From positions 7,297,501-7,361,500 of the forward strand of contig CM007989.1 in NCBI GenBank assembly GCA_002189035.1: a DNA stretch of 64,000 nt. Direction: 5' to 3'. Under the pieces are notes generated by a model, which saw only the letters and a program-made list of their open reading frames with translations, searched no databases and was not told where the DNA came from. This stretch comes from Utricularia gibba (lineage: Eukaryota > Streptophyta > Magnoliopsida > Lamiales > Lentibulariaceae). Position numbers and translations under genes: made by a program. Below are positions 9,581 to 20,895 of this stretch, in pieces; position 1 is the first letter of the stretch; each line of letters starts with the position of its first letter.

Positions 9581-10282
9581 ACTCAAAGATGCTTTGATTG
9601 CCTCTTCGTTACACTGCAGAGCCATTTTCTAACATTCAAAAAAGGAAAGATTACTGTCCAGATTAATTGCGTTTATTCAACGAGAAATGGACAAGCAGTG
9701 GCTTTGTGCATTTAATGCGAATACGTCAGATGTTTATGGACTTCGCCTTGTACGAAAGGTCACCTATTAGGTTAATTTAGATAAAAGAAGCCAATAAAAT
9801 AAATGAAAGACTATATTTATTTATTTATTTAGTTTTGCTTTGTTATAAGCAAAAGTTTTTTTTGTGATTATTTATAAAAAATATTGTAGAATTTAAAGCT
9901 ATATGATTTTTTTTTTTGGTGAAATTGTAAAATAATTACATTTATATAATTTATCTTTTAAAATTCTAAAGTACCCATATAATAATAATAATAATAATAA
10001 TATGAGTTCTTTTTTAAATTACAGTTTGTATACAGAGTAGATTTCTACAGGGCCTTATGTATTAAAAGTTTGAATTGAATAAGATATATATATATTATTA
10101 AAACATAAGCATAAAAATTTAGATGAATTCGGTATTTTAAAGGATCGTTTGCACAAAAAATTTACATTTCAATTAAAATTTTAAAAAATGCAAAGAAATA
10201 TATATATTTGTTCTTTTAAAAATTTTAATAGAAGTAAGATAAAACAGGAACCAAATTTTAAAGTTAGGGTATTTACCCTATT
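9581..10282. other. AT-rich spacer with (AAT)n microsatellite
   Basis: No coding signal. A trinucleotide run of AAT occupies about 9980-10002. Confidence 0.6.
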
Positions 10283-10400
10283 TTTTCCCACAGTTGCTCC
10301 ACTTGGTGCAACAAGACCCGCACCACAGCCGCAGTTCTGTGCGTAAGCCACCAGGAGAGTTGATAAGAATGAAGACAAGATCACTAGAGAAAATGCCCAT
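10283..10400 (-). pseudogene. Broken chitinase first exon
   Basis: Relic of a signal-peptide plus hevein exon. The ATG at 10400-10398 is followed by a one-base shift; the signal peptide ([18 protein letters not shown]) and the hevein start (NCGCG) are then readable. A second one-base loss before the CC pair breaks the hevein core, and similarity ends about 30 bases later. No catalytic exon follows. The nearest relative is the 12.4 kb first exon, and its promoter elements are still present. Confidence 0.8.
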
Positions 10401-10431
10401 TTTTCCTGGTGCGGAGATCCTGCGTGCGCGC

Positions 10432-10454
10432 GATATTTATAGCGCAAAAGTCAA
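10432..10454 (-). promoter_or_regulatory. Relic TATA box and W-box
   Basis: Minus strand: TATAAATATCG near 10441-10431, and TTGACT at 10454-10449, same arrangement as the 12.4 kb gene although the gene body is dead. Confidence 0.5.
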
Positions 10455-11099
10455 AACACAAATACTATTAGATTGACTGTTTTCGTGCACTGCTTAGTCC
10501 TATTCGGACAATAAAAAAGGGAAGATTAATGTTCGGATTCGATGCTAAGACAGCGGAGGTAATTGCGTTTATTTAACGAGAAATGGTCATGTGATGGCTT
10601 TGTGCATGCATTTGTTTTTGAAATTCAGGATTTTATGAGTCAAATAAGTATATATAAAGATTAAATACATAAAAAACGTGAATCATATTTAAAAAGATTA
10701 AATCCAAAAAAGTACTAATTATCTATAATTTTTTATATACGTGATTATTTTATTTTCAAATATTGATATTGAATTGTTTGTTTTAATATTTGATAAATTT
10801 GTATTACTTTTTTTTATAAATTTTTGTTTCTAAACATTACTAAATAATTGTAAACCATTTAACGAACGTACGATCAAGAACAAAACATTATTTCATAGTT
10901 TATATAAAATGATAATTTAAATTCTGATCTGCCTAACAAAGGATTTGTCAGGCGTTATTGGTATTAAGGAAACACGTTTGCATGGCTTTTCGGGGCCATG
11001 CAAAGCATAAAAGCAAGTAGAGTGGACACCATGGCTAACTTATTGAAAGCAGGAGGATGACACGACGGAGGAACGAGGAAATATCGTGCAAGCGTCTGT
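10455..11099. other. Intergenic spacer
   Basis: AT-rich. The last ~100 bases match the flank at 8659-8756 and are probably 3' UTR of the three-hevein chitinase. Confidence 0.5.
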
Positions 11100-12394
11100 C
11101 TAGCAACGCTGGTTCGTCCCCGGATCGACTCCGAACTGGTTGCAGTAGTTCAGGTAGTTGTTCACCCTCGATGTCACCGCCGCGGAATTGCCGCCGTTGC
11201 ATTCCATGCCGTTGATCGCCCTAATCGTTGCGCCGAACCCTTGCCCGGAGATTATAAGATTGTGGCAGTTCCCCATCCAGAACCAGAACGCGGTTTTCCA
11301 TGCAACCTGGTTGTCCTGGGCGACTCGTTCGGGATTATTGAGTCCGTTGAAGCCGATGCTCTGACCCGCCGGGCCGTAGTTGTAGTTCCAGGAAATCTGA
11401 AGCGGGCCGCGGCCGTAGTACCCTTTCCCGGGGACGCACGGCCACTGCGTGTTGGAAGCGTCACAGTAGTTTCTTGTTGCCCCGTTGATCTCCTCTATGT
11501 AGCATAGAGCTGCAAATTTCAAAATTCAGTCCTGCATTTTGCTAATCTTCAAAACCCTAGCTAGAGAGGCGACACTCACACCCAGTTTCGTGAGTGACAT
11601 GAGCGAAGAAGGCAGCGATCTCGCGCTTCTTATCGGCGACAGTCCCTGTAGTGCCGAAGGCAGGGTATGCAGTAGCAGCAAGAAGGAAGGATGCCCTGGT
11701 GTAAAATCCACGGCCTGGGCACCCGCTCCCTGCCTGGTTTACAATGCTATTGAAGAACGCATCAGTCACAATATCCCCAACACCACCGCCGCCGGACGGC
11801 GGCGTGTTGTAGCAGGGACCGGCTTGGCAGCCGTCACCGCAATAATCTGCTCCCGTGCCACAGTATCCCCACTTGCTGCAGCACTGGCCCGAAGGACAGT
11901 TGCAGCTCTGTCACAAAAACAACAAATCGTATGAGACAAGAGACTTATTATCAGGTACTTATGATGCAGGATCTGCAAATAAAAATTTAGATTAGATTTC
12001 TGAATACCGCCGATGGTGGCGGCGGCGAGCTATAGCAGGGGCCGGATTTGCAGCCATCTCCACAATAGTCTTGCCCAGTGCCACAGTAGCCCCACTTGCT
12101 GCAGCACATTCCCGAAGGACAGTTGCAGCTCTGTCAAGAAAACCACAAATCGCATCAGACGAGAGACTCACCATCTGGAAATAAAATTTAGATTAGATTT
12201 CTGAATACCGTCGACGGTGGCGGCGGCGAGCTATAGCAGGGGCCGCCTTTGCAGCCGTCACCGCAATAATCTGCTCCCGTGCCACAGTATCCCCACTTGC
12301 TGCAGCACAGGTTCGCACTACAGCCGCAGTTCTGCGCGTACGCCACTAGAAGAATGGATAAGAATGAAGACAGGATCATCAGAAACTTTCCCAT
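11100..12394 (-). CDS. Chitinase with three tandem hevein domains
   Basis: Four exons (minus): 12209-12394, 12008-12130, 11580-11907 and 11100-11509; 348 aa. Exon 1 encodes the signal peptide, hevein 1 and a YSSPPPP hinge. Exon 2 (123 nt, 41 codons, phase 0 at both ends) is a complete second hevein with its own SSPPPP hinge. Exon 3 starts with hevein 3 and a Gly-rich linker, then the first part of the GH19 domain up to HETG. Exon 4 is the rest of the catalytic domain. Each hevein has eight cysteines and the [11 protein letters not shown] core. Class IV enzymes normally have one hevein. Heveins 2 and 3 start with the same SCNCPSG, pointing to exon duplication. All junctions keep frame and no stop is present, so the gene looks functional. 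Three modules should raise avidity for chitin. Confidence 0.92.
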
Positions 12395-12432
12395 GTTTGC
12401 TGGTCTGGAAATACTACCTCGTAAGTGCACGA

Positions 12433-12454
12433 TATTTATAACACACAAAGTCAA
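12433..12454 (-). promoter_or_regulatory. TATA box and W-box of three-hevein chitinase
   Basis: Minus strand: TATAAATATC at 12440-12431, about 40 bases from the ATG, and TTGACT at 12454-12449. Arrangement is shared with the 9.6 and 10.4 kb copies. Confidence 0.55.
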
Positions 12455-13577
12455 ACTAAAATACGCTTTTCTTACCACCACAATAAAAAAGGACGATTAA
12501 TGTTCAGATTCGATGGTAACACAGTAGAGGTTATTGTTTTTTATTGGACAGGAAATGGTCAAGTGTTGGCTTTGTGCATGCACTTTGAATACGTCAAATG
12601 CTCATGCACTTCGCCTTGTGCCTAAGGGCGCTTACCCATTCAACCGCGCACTAGAAAATATTTATTCGAGATCGCATTTGTGATACTATTAATGATTAAT
12701 TAAGAGTTTGATAAATATTGATATTATAAGATATGTTTTATCCAAACAAAACATTTCACATTTGAATAAATATTAAAACCTTCTTTTATTAAAAATTTCT
12801 TTTTTCTTATAATTAAAACTAATTATGTAATTTAAAGATATATTTTTTCGGAAATTGCGTAATTTGCAAAAACAAATTACGGATTTTCGGTGAAATTTAA
12901 ATCTTTTAGGATTCTAAAGTCATATAATATTTGTACAGGGAGTTGATTTCTAAATAACCTTATTTATTAACAGTTTGACTTTCATGTGTATATATATTAA
13001 AGTCAATATTTATTTTAAATAATATGGGTACTTTATTAAAGTTTATTTATTTTAAAGCCATTTAAATATATATACATATATATTGTTAAAAGATAATAAA
13101 ACGAAAAGATGAATGTAGTATTTTAAATGTCCAAAAATATCATGAATCACTTGCACTATGATAAATGGTTTGGATGATTCGATAATTGTTCAAATCATGA
13201 TTAAATCATTCGTTTATTTAAACTTTTTTGATGTTTTACTTATAAAAAACAAGATTGTGATTGAATTGTGATTGCGTCACAATTCTTTTTTTCCTCTATT
13301 CTAGAAAAGTTTAAATTTAACTCATTCTTTATCATAAGCGATTTGTGGTCCAAAACAATTTAATCCTGATTTTTTTAAATATTGAGAATTTTTTATGTGA
13401 ATTTTAATAAAATGATTGTTCTAGTAATTTTTTATTATTTATTTATTCATTTGTTAAGAAAAATAAAAAAAAGAAATTAGAAAATAACCTAGGATGAATA
13501 TTTAAATCAGGAGCTGATTTTATTGAGTATTAGATCTCATTTCACACATCTCATGCGTTTTCAAGCATCCGAGGTTT
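12455..13577. other. AT-rich intergenic spacer
   Basis: About 1.1 kb. No exon or element recognised; several near-pure A/T stretches between 12660 and 13530. Confidence 0.5.
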
Positions 13578-14464
13578 CTAGCAACGCTGATTGCTCCCCG
13601 GATCGACGCCGAACTGGCTGCAGTAGTTCACATAGTTATTCACTCTGGACGTCACCGTCGCAGCGTTGGCGCCGTTGCATTCCAATTGCCCGTTGATCGC
13701 CCTAATCGTCGCGCCGAATCCCTGGCCGGAAGTTATCGGACTATGGCAGTTCGCCATCCAAAACCAGAGGGCTGTCCGCCACGCGATCACACTGTTCCGG
13801 GCCACCGTGTCGGGATTATTGAGTCCGTCGAAACCGATGCTCCGACCCGCGGGGCCGTAATTGTAGTTCCACGATAGCTGAAGGGGGCCGCGGCCGTAGT
13901 AGCCTCTGCCGGAGGCGCATGGCCACTGCGTGTTGGTAGCATCGCAGTAGTTCCTCGTTGCCCCATTGATCTCTTCTATGTAGCACAGAGCTGCACATTT
14001 TCACCCATTTTCAACAAATAAGATAATTTCAAGCTCTTCATGTTAAGAAGTGAACAAAAAAAGGAAAACCCACATCCAGTTTCATGGGTGACATGAGCGA
14101 AGAACGCCGCGATCTCGCGCCTGGAATCAGCAGCCGACCCGGTGGCTCCAAACGCAGGGTAGTAGCTAGCCGCCTGCAGAAACGAAGCCCGGGTGTAAAA
14201 TCCCCGACCCGCGCAGCTCGCCGGAGCCCGGTTTACAATGCTATTGAAGAATGCATCGGTGACAATATCGGAAACCCGGACTCCATTAGACGGCGGCTGA
14301 GTACAGGGGCCTGATTGGCAGCCATTCCCGCAGTAATCCACCCCAGTTCCACAGTATCCCCACCGGCTGCAGCACAAGTCTGATGCACAGCCGCAGTTCT
14401 GCGCCGAAACCGCCAGGAGAACGGATAAGAGTGAAGAGACGAATAGCAGCACAGAATTGCCCAT
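13578..14464 (-). CDS. Class IV chitinase with one hevein domain
   Basis: Exons 14074-14464 and 13578-13990 (minus), phase 1, 267 aa. The start chosen is the MGNS methionine at 14464 because it directly precedes the hydrophobic signal peptide; an in-frame upstream start exists at 14482. The eight-cysteine hevein with CCSRWGYCG is at about residues 27-58. The hinge is QPPSNG. The GH19 domain has [25 protein letters not shown] and a C-terminal cysteine. This is the standard architecture and resembles the 805-1694 gene most. A TATA box (CTTATAAG on minus) is near 14500. Probably a secreted or vacuolar antifungal enzyme. Confidence 0.95.
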
Positions 14465-15151
14465 GCTTCGGTGTGGAATCATTAACTAGGGAACGCTTGG
14501 TACTTATAAGCAGGCAAAAATAGTATACCATTATACAGGAAACCATCTTTTCTTACTGCAGATCTCGTCGGTACGGACACGGGAAGCTGGCCCCCAATGT
14601 GGACTGGCGACTCGGTCGTCGTTGCGGTCAACACAGACTTGTTCAATTCCAAACCCCTGTTTGAAAAACTGACAAATACCTACTGATTTACAGTGTAAAA
14701 GGAAGAATATGTGATGCCATTGATTTTGAAACATGGTATATCTTTAAAAAATTTCATATTTTATTAAAATGATGTATTTAATCTCTATTATTTTTCTAAA
14801 ATGATATTTTAAATCTTTATATTATTTATATTAGAACAACATTATCATATTAAAATAATCAAATATATAAAAAATTATAAATTACTAATAATTTATTTAA
14901 TTTAATTTTTTTAATATGATTCAATTTTTTTTATGTATTTTAGGTTCATATGAAATCATTCGATTTATCGAATCATGAATTTCAATAATGAAAAAGTATA
15001 TTTAATATTTAAAAATTGAAATTATTTAGTTCTCACTGTCACTAGTCCCCCAGTGTTTTGTGAAAGCAGAAATTATTTTAAATATATATTCAAATATTGA
15101 TTTTTATTGCATTTATTTTATTCCTATTACATCGCATGCACCAGAGCGCCT
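14465..15151. other. Intergenic spacer
   Basis: Promoter of the 14.4 kb gene, then AT-rich sequence and the 3' flank of the next chitinase. No other feature seen. Confidence 0.5.
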
Positions 15152-16088
15152 CTAGCAACGCTGATTGTTGCCGGGAGCAACCCCGATTTGACGGCATAAG
15201 GTTATAAAGATGTTCACTCTCGCCGTCACGATGGAAGGGTTGGCGCCGTCGCATTCGAGTCGGCCGTTGATCGCTCTGATCGTGGCCCCGAAGCCCTGCC
15301 CTGAAGTAATAGGGCCGTGGCAACTCTGCATCCAGAACCAAAGAGCAGTTCTCCAGGAGATCACACTGTTCTGGGCCACTATGTTGGGGTTGTCGAGACC
15401 GTTGAATCCGATGCTACGGCCGGCGGCGCCGTAGTTGCGGTTCCCGGTGAGCTGAAGAGGGCCGCGCCCGTAGTAGCTTCTGTTGGGCGAGCATGGAAAT
15501 TCCCTGTCCGCCGGGTCGCAGTAGGAGTTCCCTCTGCTGTTCTCCTCGATGAAGCACAGATCTGCAACCCGTCAAATTGGAGTAAATTGGTGAATCTTTT
15601 TAACCCATAACCTCTAGAATTCGCACACGCCATGAACAATCATCTGGAAGCGCTTGGAATCCAATTCTAAGTAACTGAGAAGGTATAAAATTGTGGGGTT
15701 TAACGAGAGTAGTCTGTGTTTTTGAACTTACATCCAGTTTCATGAGTTACGTGAGCGAAGAAGGCAGCAATCTCGCGCCTGGAATCATCACCAGACCCCT
15801 GGTGCCAAACTCAGGGTAAAAGCTGAGAGCCTGGAGAAACGAATCCCTGGTATAAAATCCCCGTCCGGCGCACCCCGCGGGAGCTTGGTTCCTTATACCA
15901 TCAAGAAACGCATCGGTCACAATATCCGCAACCCGCACACCGCTTCCCGGCAACCCGCAATAGTCCGGTCCGGTGCCGCAGAAGCCGAAGCGGCTGCAGC
16001 ACAAGCCGGGAGCGCAGTTGCAGTTCTGGCCACAGACTGCGAGGAAACCCGATAGAAGGGAGAAAGCAAGAAGCAGACACGTGTTCAT
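15152..16088 (-). CDS. Class IV chitinase, shortened hevein, one frame break
   Basis: Exons 15732-16088 and 15152-15561 (minus). The signal peptide is followed by a hevein core (CCSRFGFCGTG) that stops after DYCG. The last two cysteines and the hinge are missing, so one disulfide cannot form. The GH19 domain starts at VADIVTDAF. Near 15796-15799 one base seems missing from a C run (G on the sense strand): after FGTRG the frame must shift to continue into [10 protein letters not shown]. With that single base, both exons read through (about 255 aa). Exon 2 is fully open. It is either a sequence error or an early pseudogene. It is the most divergent catalytic domain in the cluster (CFIEENSRGNSYCD). 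Confidence 0.75.
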
Positions 16089-17696
16089 CTTTGCAATAGA
16101 TCACAGAAGCCGGGGAATGATGGGTGTCTATAAAGAACCATCGCCCTCGGAGAAGGTCCAAAACATGGTGGAATAAACGAAAAAGCAATTGCATTTTTCC
16201 AAAGGAACCTGCATTTTGGCTTACTAGTTGACTTGACCGACTTCGCGACTATTCGTTCCACATGACTCATGTGATTCAATAAACAGAAATTTAGTGTATT
16301 AAACATATAACCTAACGTTTGAAAATCAGAATCAATTAATCTTTCTAACATATATAAAATTCTATTTTACGAAAATTAAACAACAAATTATTTCTATTAG
16401 AATATGTAAATTTTTTATTAGAAAAGATTTTCGATAATTATTTTTAAAATTAAAATTACAGTTATATCAGTTTTATAAATAATTTAATTATCTTAATTCT
16501 TAAATTATTTCTAATGTAAATATATTTTAGTAAATAATAATTTAAATTATAATTAAAAATTAAATAATATTTTTATAATATAAATATATACAAAATATTT
16601 TTAAATTATAAATTTTTAAATTAAAATTATTAATAAATATGGATAAATATGTTATTAAGTTATTAAAATCAATTATTAATTTTTATATTACAAACATAAA
16701 TTATTTTATATATTGTATCATTTTATGAAAATTTTCAATTATGTAAAATCAATTTTGAAGTGATTTTTTGAAATGTAACTATAATATCATACAATAGAAT
16801 AATAAATCATAACAAAGAATCAAATTGGGAATTAATTATTTTTAAATAGGAACATTCCTATATTATTTCTTAAATACTTAATTAAAATTATTTTGTATGA
16901 AATAATTTAAAATATAATGTACACTAAAAAATTGACCAATTTCAATATAATTTTTTCATCGAGATAAAATTTATAAATGACCTCACAAATATGTTTCAAT
17001 TTATCATAGTTTTTAAATTAAAAAAACCAATGACTAATAATACTATTATTAAGACACGTGTTGTAACGCGGCACTGGTCAAGTTTTTGCCTTTTCTTAGG
17101 GCCCATATTTTCATATTTTTTTTCTAATACTTTAAGAATTTTAATAATTATATTATACCAAACTTCTTGGGGCATTTGTTCTCTTGTGTCTTGCTAAAGG
17201 AAAAAAAGGTACGCAAATGTGAGTATTTTTTAAAATATTTTACTATGGAAAATAAAAATAAGAAAAAAAGAAACGCAATAGAAACTCTATTTTAATATTT
17301 AAATGTTTTTGTTCATTTAATTTTTGAATAATTACATGTCGAATGTATAAATATATTTAATTATTTAATTAATAGGAATAAATGAATGTATATTCAATGA
17401 TTTATATAATTATATGAATAAATATTATTAAATTTTTGTAGGTATTTCTATTGTGAAAAATTTTAAAAATATATTCTTGAATGGAAAAAAAACGTTTTTT
17501 GTTGCATTGAAAAAAGAATGGAAAAAATAAATTTTCTTTGTGGTCAAATGGATAAAGGAGGTGAGGTTGAATGTTTGACCTGAAAAGTCGTAGGGCGGCG
17601 TGTACGAACTGCATTTGGCCACAGTGATCTTCTGCAATCCAATTCGCTAAATTCAAGAGCTGATCTCGCGTTTGCTCACCAGTGCGCCGGCGAATC
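16089..17696. other. AT-rich intergenic region
   Basis: 1.6 kb between the divergent chitinase and MACPF genes. A TATA-like TTTATAG (minus) lies near 16122-16130 and paired W-box cores TTGACTTGACC lie at about 16225-16236 (plus). From 16.3 to 17.4 kb the sequence is extremely AT-rich with no supported gene. Confidence 0.5.
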
Positions 17697-20659
17697 ATGA
17701 TCGACTATGAGCGTAAACCGATCGAGCTGCGGGCTACTGAGGCCTTGGGCCAGGGATTTGATCTTGCGAGCGATTTCAAGCTCGATTACGTTAAGAGATG
17801 CCCTATCGGAACGCGGTTAGTTGTTCTGGACAAGACGAAGAACAGAGATGTGATTGTGCCTGGAGTGGGAACTATCAAGGATGTGCCTGAATGCATTCGT
17901 ATTGACAAGGGAGATCATACTCGGTTTAGTTCCGATATCCTCCTGTTCAACCAGGTATTCTTGATTTTTTTTCTTGTTTTTCCTGGTTTTTGGGAGCATT
18001 GCATAATTGTGATATTTGGCTATCCTATTCGTGGGTACAATTTTTGTTTTCTGGGAGAATATTGGTCTTAATTATTGGGGTTGATATGAATAATTGATTA
18101 GATTCAGAAAAAACTCATACTATATGTGTAAAAGGTGGTTTTTTAGCGCAATTTTCTGGGAGAAAAAAATCTTGTGACGTAACAAGTTCATTATTAGGAA
18201 CTAAACTTACTGTTGTACCCTGGCATCATGGTTTGCAAATTGAGAATTTATGCATAATCTAAAATGAAAGCAGGCGAATGACACATTCTTCACTCTTTCC
18301 GTATTTTGCTATCGCTGCTGGTTGCCTCCTTACCTATTTGACCGCATGTATTCATATCTGCATCAAGTAGAGAATGATCATAAGAGTTGAACTAATGAAA
18401 GGTTCAATTTTCAGATGTCAGAGTTGATTAATCAAAGATCATCAGTGCAAGGGAAAGTTCCATCCGGGTACCTTAATACCGTTTTTGATTTAAGTGGCTT
18501 TTGGTTGAAGGATGCTGAAGAGGCGAAGTATTTAGCATTCGACGGCTCTTTTGTTTCACTTTATTATCTGCACTTGACCACTTCACCTGTGGTGCTTAGT
18601 GACCATGTAAAGAAGGCGGTGCCTCGCCTATGGGATCCTGCTTCACTTTCCAGGTAATCTGTTCCACCTTGTTCTTACTGTCATTACAGCATGTCAATGT
18701 GACATTTTTAGGTTTTTAAATATTTTGCTCGGTGCCCTGAGATTGGGATGCTCTGATTACTTTCACTTTTGTACTATTTTAGGTGTTTCATGTAATCTAT
18801 CTGCTGAGTGATAATTGCAAACTCTGATTTATTTCTTATCAATTGAACCTCTTTTTTCATGATATTAACCCAGATTCATCAAGACTTTTGGAACACACAT
18901 AGTAACGGGAATGGCAATTGGAGGACATCATTTAATTTGTGCTAAACAGAGATCTTCTTCTCCAATCTCACCTGCTGAACTTAAGGGATATCTGGAGGAA
19001 GTTGGCGATCGCTTGTTTTCTGATGCTGCTAGTCACATATTCGATAGTACAGCCAAATACAATGATAAAAGAGTAGGGCTTTTGTTACATCTTATTGCTA
19101 ACTGTATGAATAATTTAAACTGCTGTCGTGATCATACTCCATTCTTTTTGCAGCTTCCGAATGTACTTAGTGATGTTCTTCAGCCACGCCACTCGGAGTT
19201 AATCAGCAAGACAGTAAGTTATCCTTATGATCTATTTTGGAAGATGAGGTGTTTTCTCGGATTTATTAGTGTACTTTTGACTGTAATAAGATGAGGTCTT
19301 GTAAGGCGTCCCCTGTTGATACATGTGCAACTTTGCAGGGTCTTACGGTTTTTTGTTCAAAGAGAGGAGGTGATGTTTTTGCACAAAATCACTCCAGTTG
19401 GCTGCAGTCGGTGCCAGCCAATCCAGAGGCTATACTTTTTAAGTTTGTTCCAATAACCTCTCTTCTAAACGGGATTCCAGGAAGTGGGTTCCTTAGCCAT
19501 GCGATTAATCTCTATCTCAGATGTGGGTTTCTACTTTCTGCCTCGTAAGCTCTCCCACTTTTTTCTGTTGTACAATTATATATAATCAATCCTTTTTGCG
19601 GACTTTCTTCAGATAAACCATCATTGGAGGATTTGCCCTACTTCCTAGAATTCCAAGTTCCTCTACAGTGGGCTCCTTTATTTTGCGAGTTGCCTCTAAG
19701 ACATCAGAGAAGGAAAACTGCAGTTCCTCATTTGCAGTTTCGCTTCCTAGCTCCTAAAATTTTTGTCAGTCTTTCCCAGGTGTGTGCTCGGATTTCAACC
19801 CTGTTGTGGGGATAGTTTTTGAAGTTTCATACGTATTGGCACATTCTGCATGGTCACCATTTGGAAAAGCCTGTATTCACGTGATTGATCCTCATTTCTT
19901 GGATTGATTGTGTTTTCCTTGTCTAAATTTATCATCATGATGTAGGTCAGCAGCGATGCGAAACCGGTCACTGGTTTGCGTCTGTTTCTTGAAGGAAAGA
20001 GAAGCAATCGCCTGGCAATACACGTCCAGCATCTGTCGAATCTACCACATATCATGACTTCTTCCAAATCAACAATACAACCCAGATGGCGAGGCTCTAA
20101 TGATTACGAGTCACACAACCAGTTCCTGGAACCAGTGGGTTGGAAGAGATACGCAAATGTTTGCGCTTCTGTCGTCCAGCATGATCCTCAATGGCTGCAA
20201 GAATCATCTGCATCTCCTGGTGTTTTCATAGTAACTGGTGCCCAACTAGTCATCCAGGGAAGATGGCCGACCAAGGTTCTTCACCTCCGTTTGTGTTTTA
20301 CCCACATTCCAGACTGCAGCATCCGGAAGACAGAATGGGCATCTACCCCTGAAGCCTCTGGAAAATCAAGCTTCTTCACAAATCTAAGCACCACTTTCAC
20401 ATTCTCCCAGAGAGGAGCACCCGCAGCCGGTGACAATAAGAAGCAACCCAAGACCCTCAACTCTGGGGTGTTTCCAGACGGCCCACCAGTCCCTGTTCGG
20501 TCCACGAAGCTGCTGAAGTACATAGATGCCAATGAGATCACCCGTGGCCCTTACGATGCCCCTGGTCACTGGCTGGTCACAGCTGCTAAACTGGTAACAG
20601 AAAGTGGCAAAATTGGCTTGCAAGTTGAATTCGCTTTATTGGATTATTCTCAGGAATGA
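17697..20659 (+). CDS. MACPF domain-containing protein (At1g14780/CAD1 family)
   Basis: Seven exons: 17697-17954, 18415-18653, 18874-19072, 19154-19213, 19339-19522, 19613-19779 and 19946-20659; all phases agree; 606 aa. Plant membrane-attack-complex/perforin (MACPF) proteins such as CAD1 and NSL1 act as negative regulators of salicylic-acid-linked cell death; pore formation is not established. Visible marks are the N-terminal ALGQGFDL with SDILLFNQ, the MACPF signature FGTHIVTGMAIGG, the transition FCSKRGGD followed by SLLNGIPGSGFLSHAINLYL, and a C-terminal region typical of the plant family (VTGLRLFLEGKRSNRLAIH, then GGP-like DGPPVPV and RGPYDAPGHWLV). Sequence resembles the At1g14780 branch most. 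The start is the first ATG in the frame after a GTG-initiated extension. Confidence 0.93.
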
Positions 20660-20895
20660 GAGCAGCAGACTGTCTCTTGCATGTACAGCTTCATGCTGTT
20701 GCTAGATCTTGTAGAGCAAAATAGAGTAAGCATCTTTCTAGCTATCCCAATATGCAACAGCATTCATAGAGAAAGGGGAAACATAATGTAGCCTGTGACC
20801 ATATTCTTTCATAAAAAGATGATGTTTTGAATCTGGTATTGTACTATACAAAAGGAATTCTATCCTTGAAATGAATCAGGTATCATATGCTTGCC

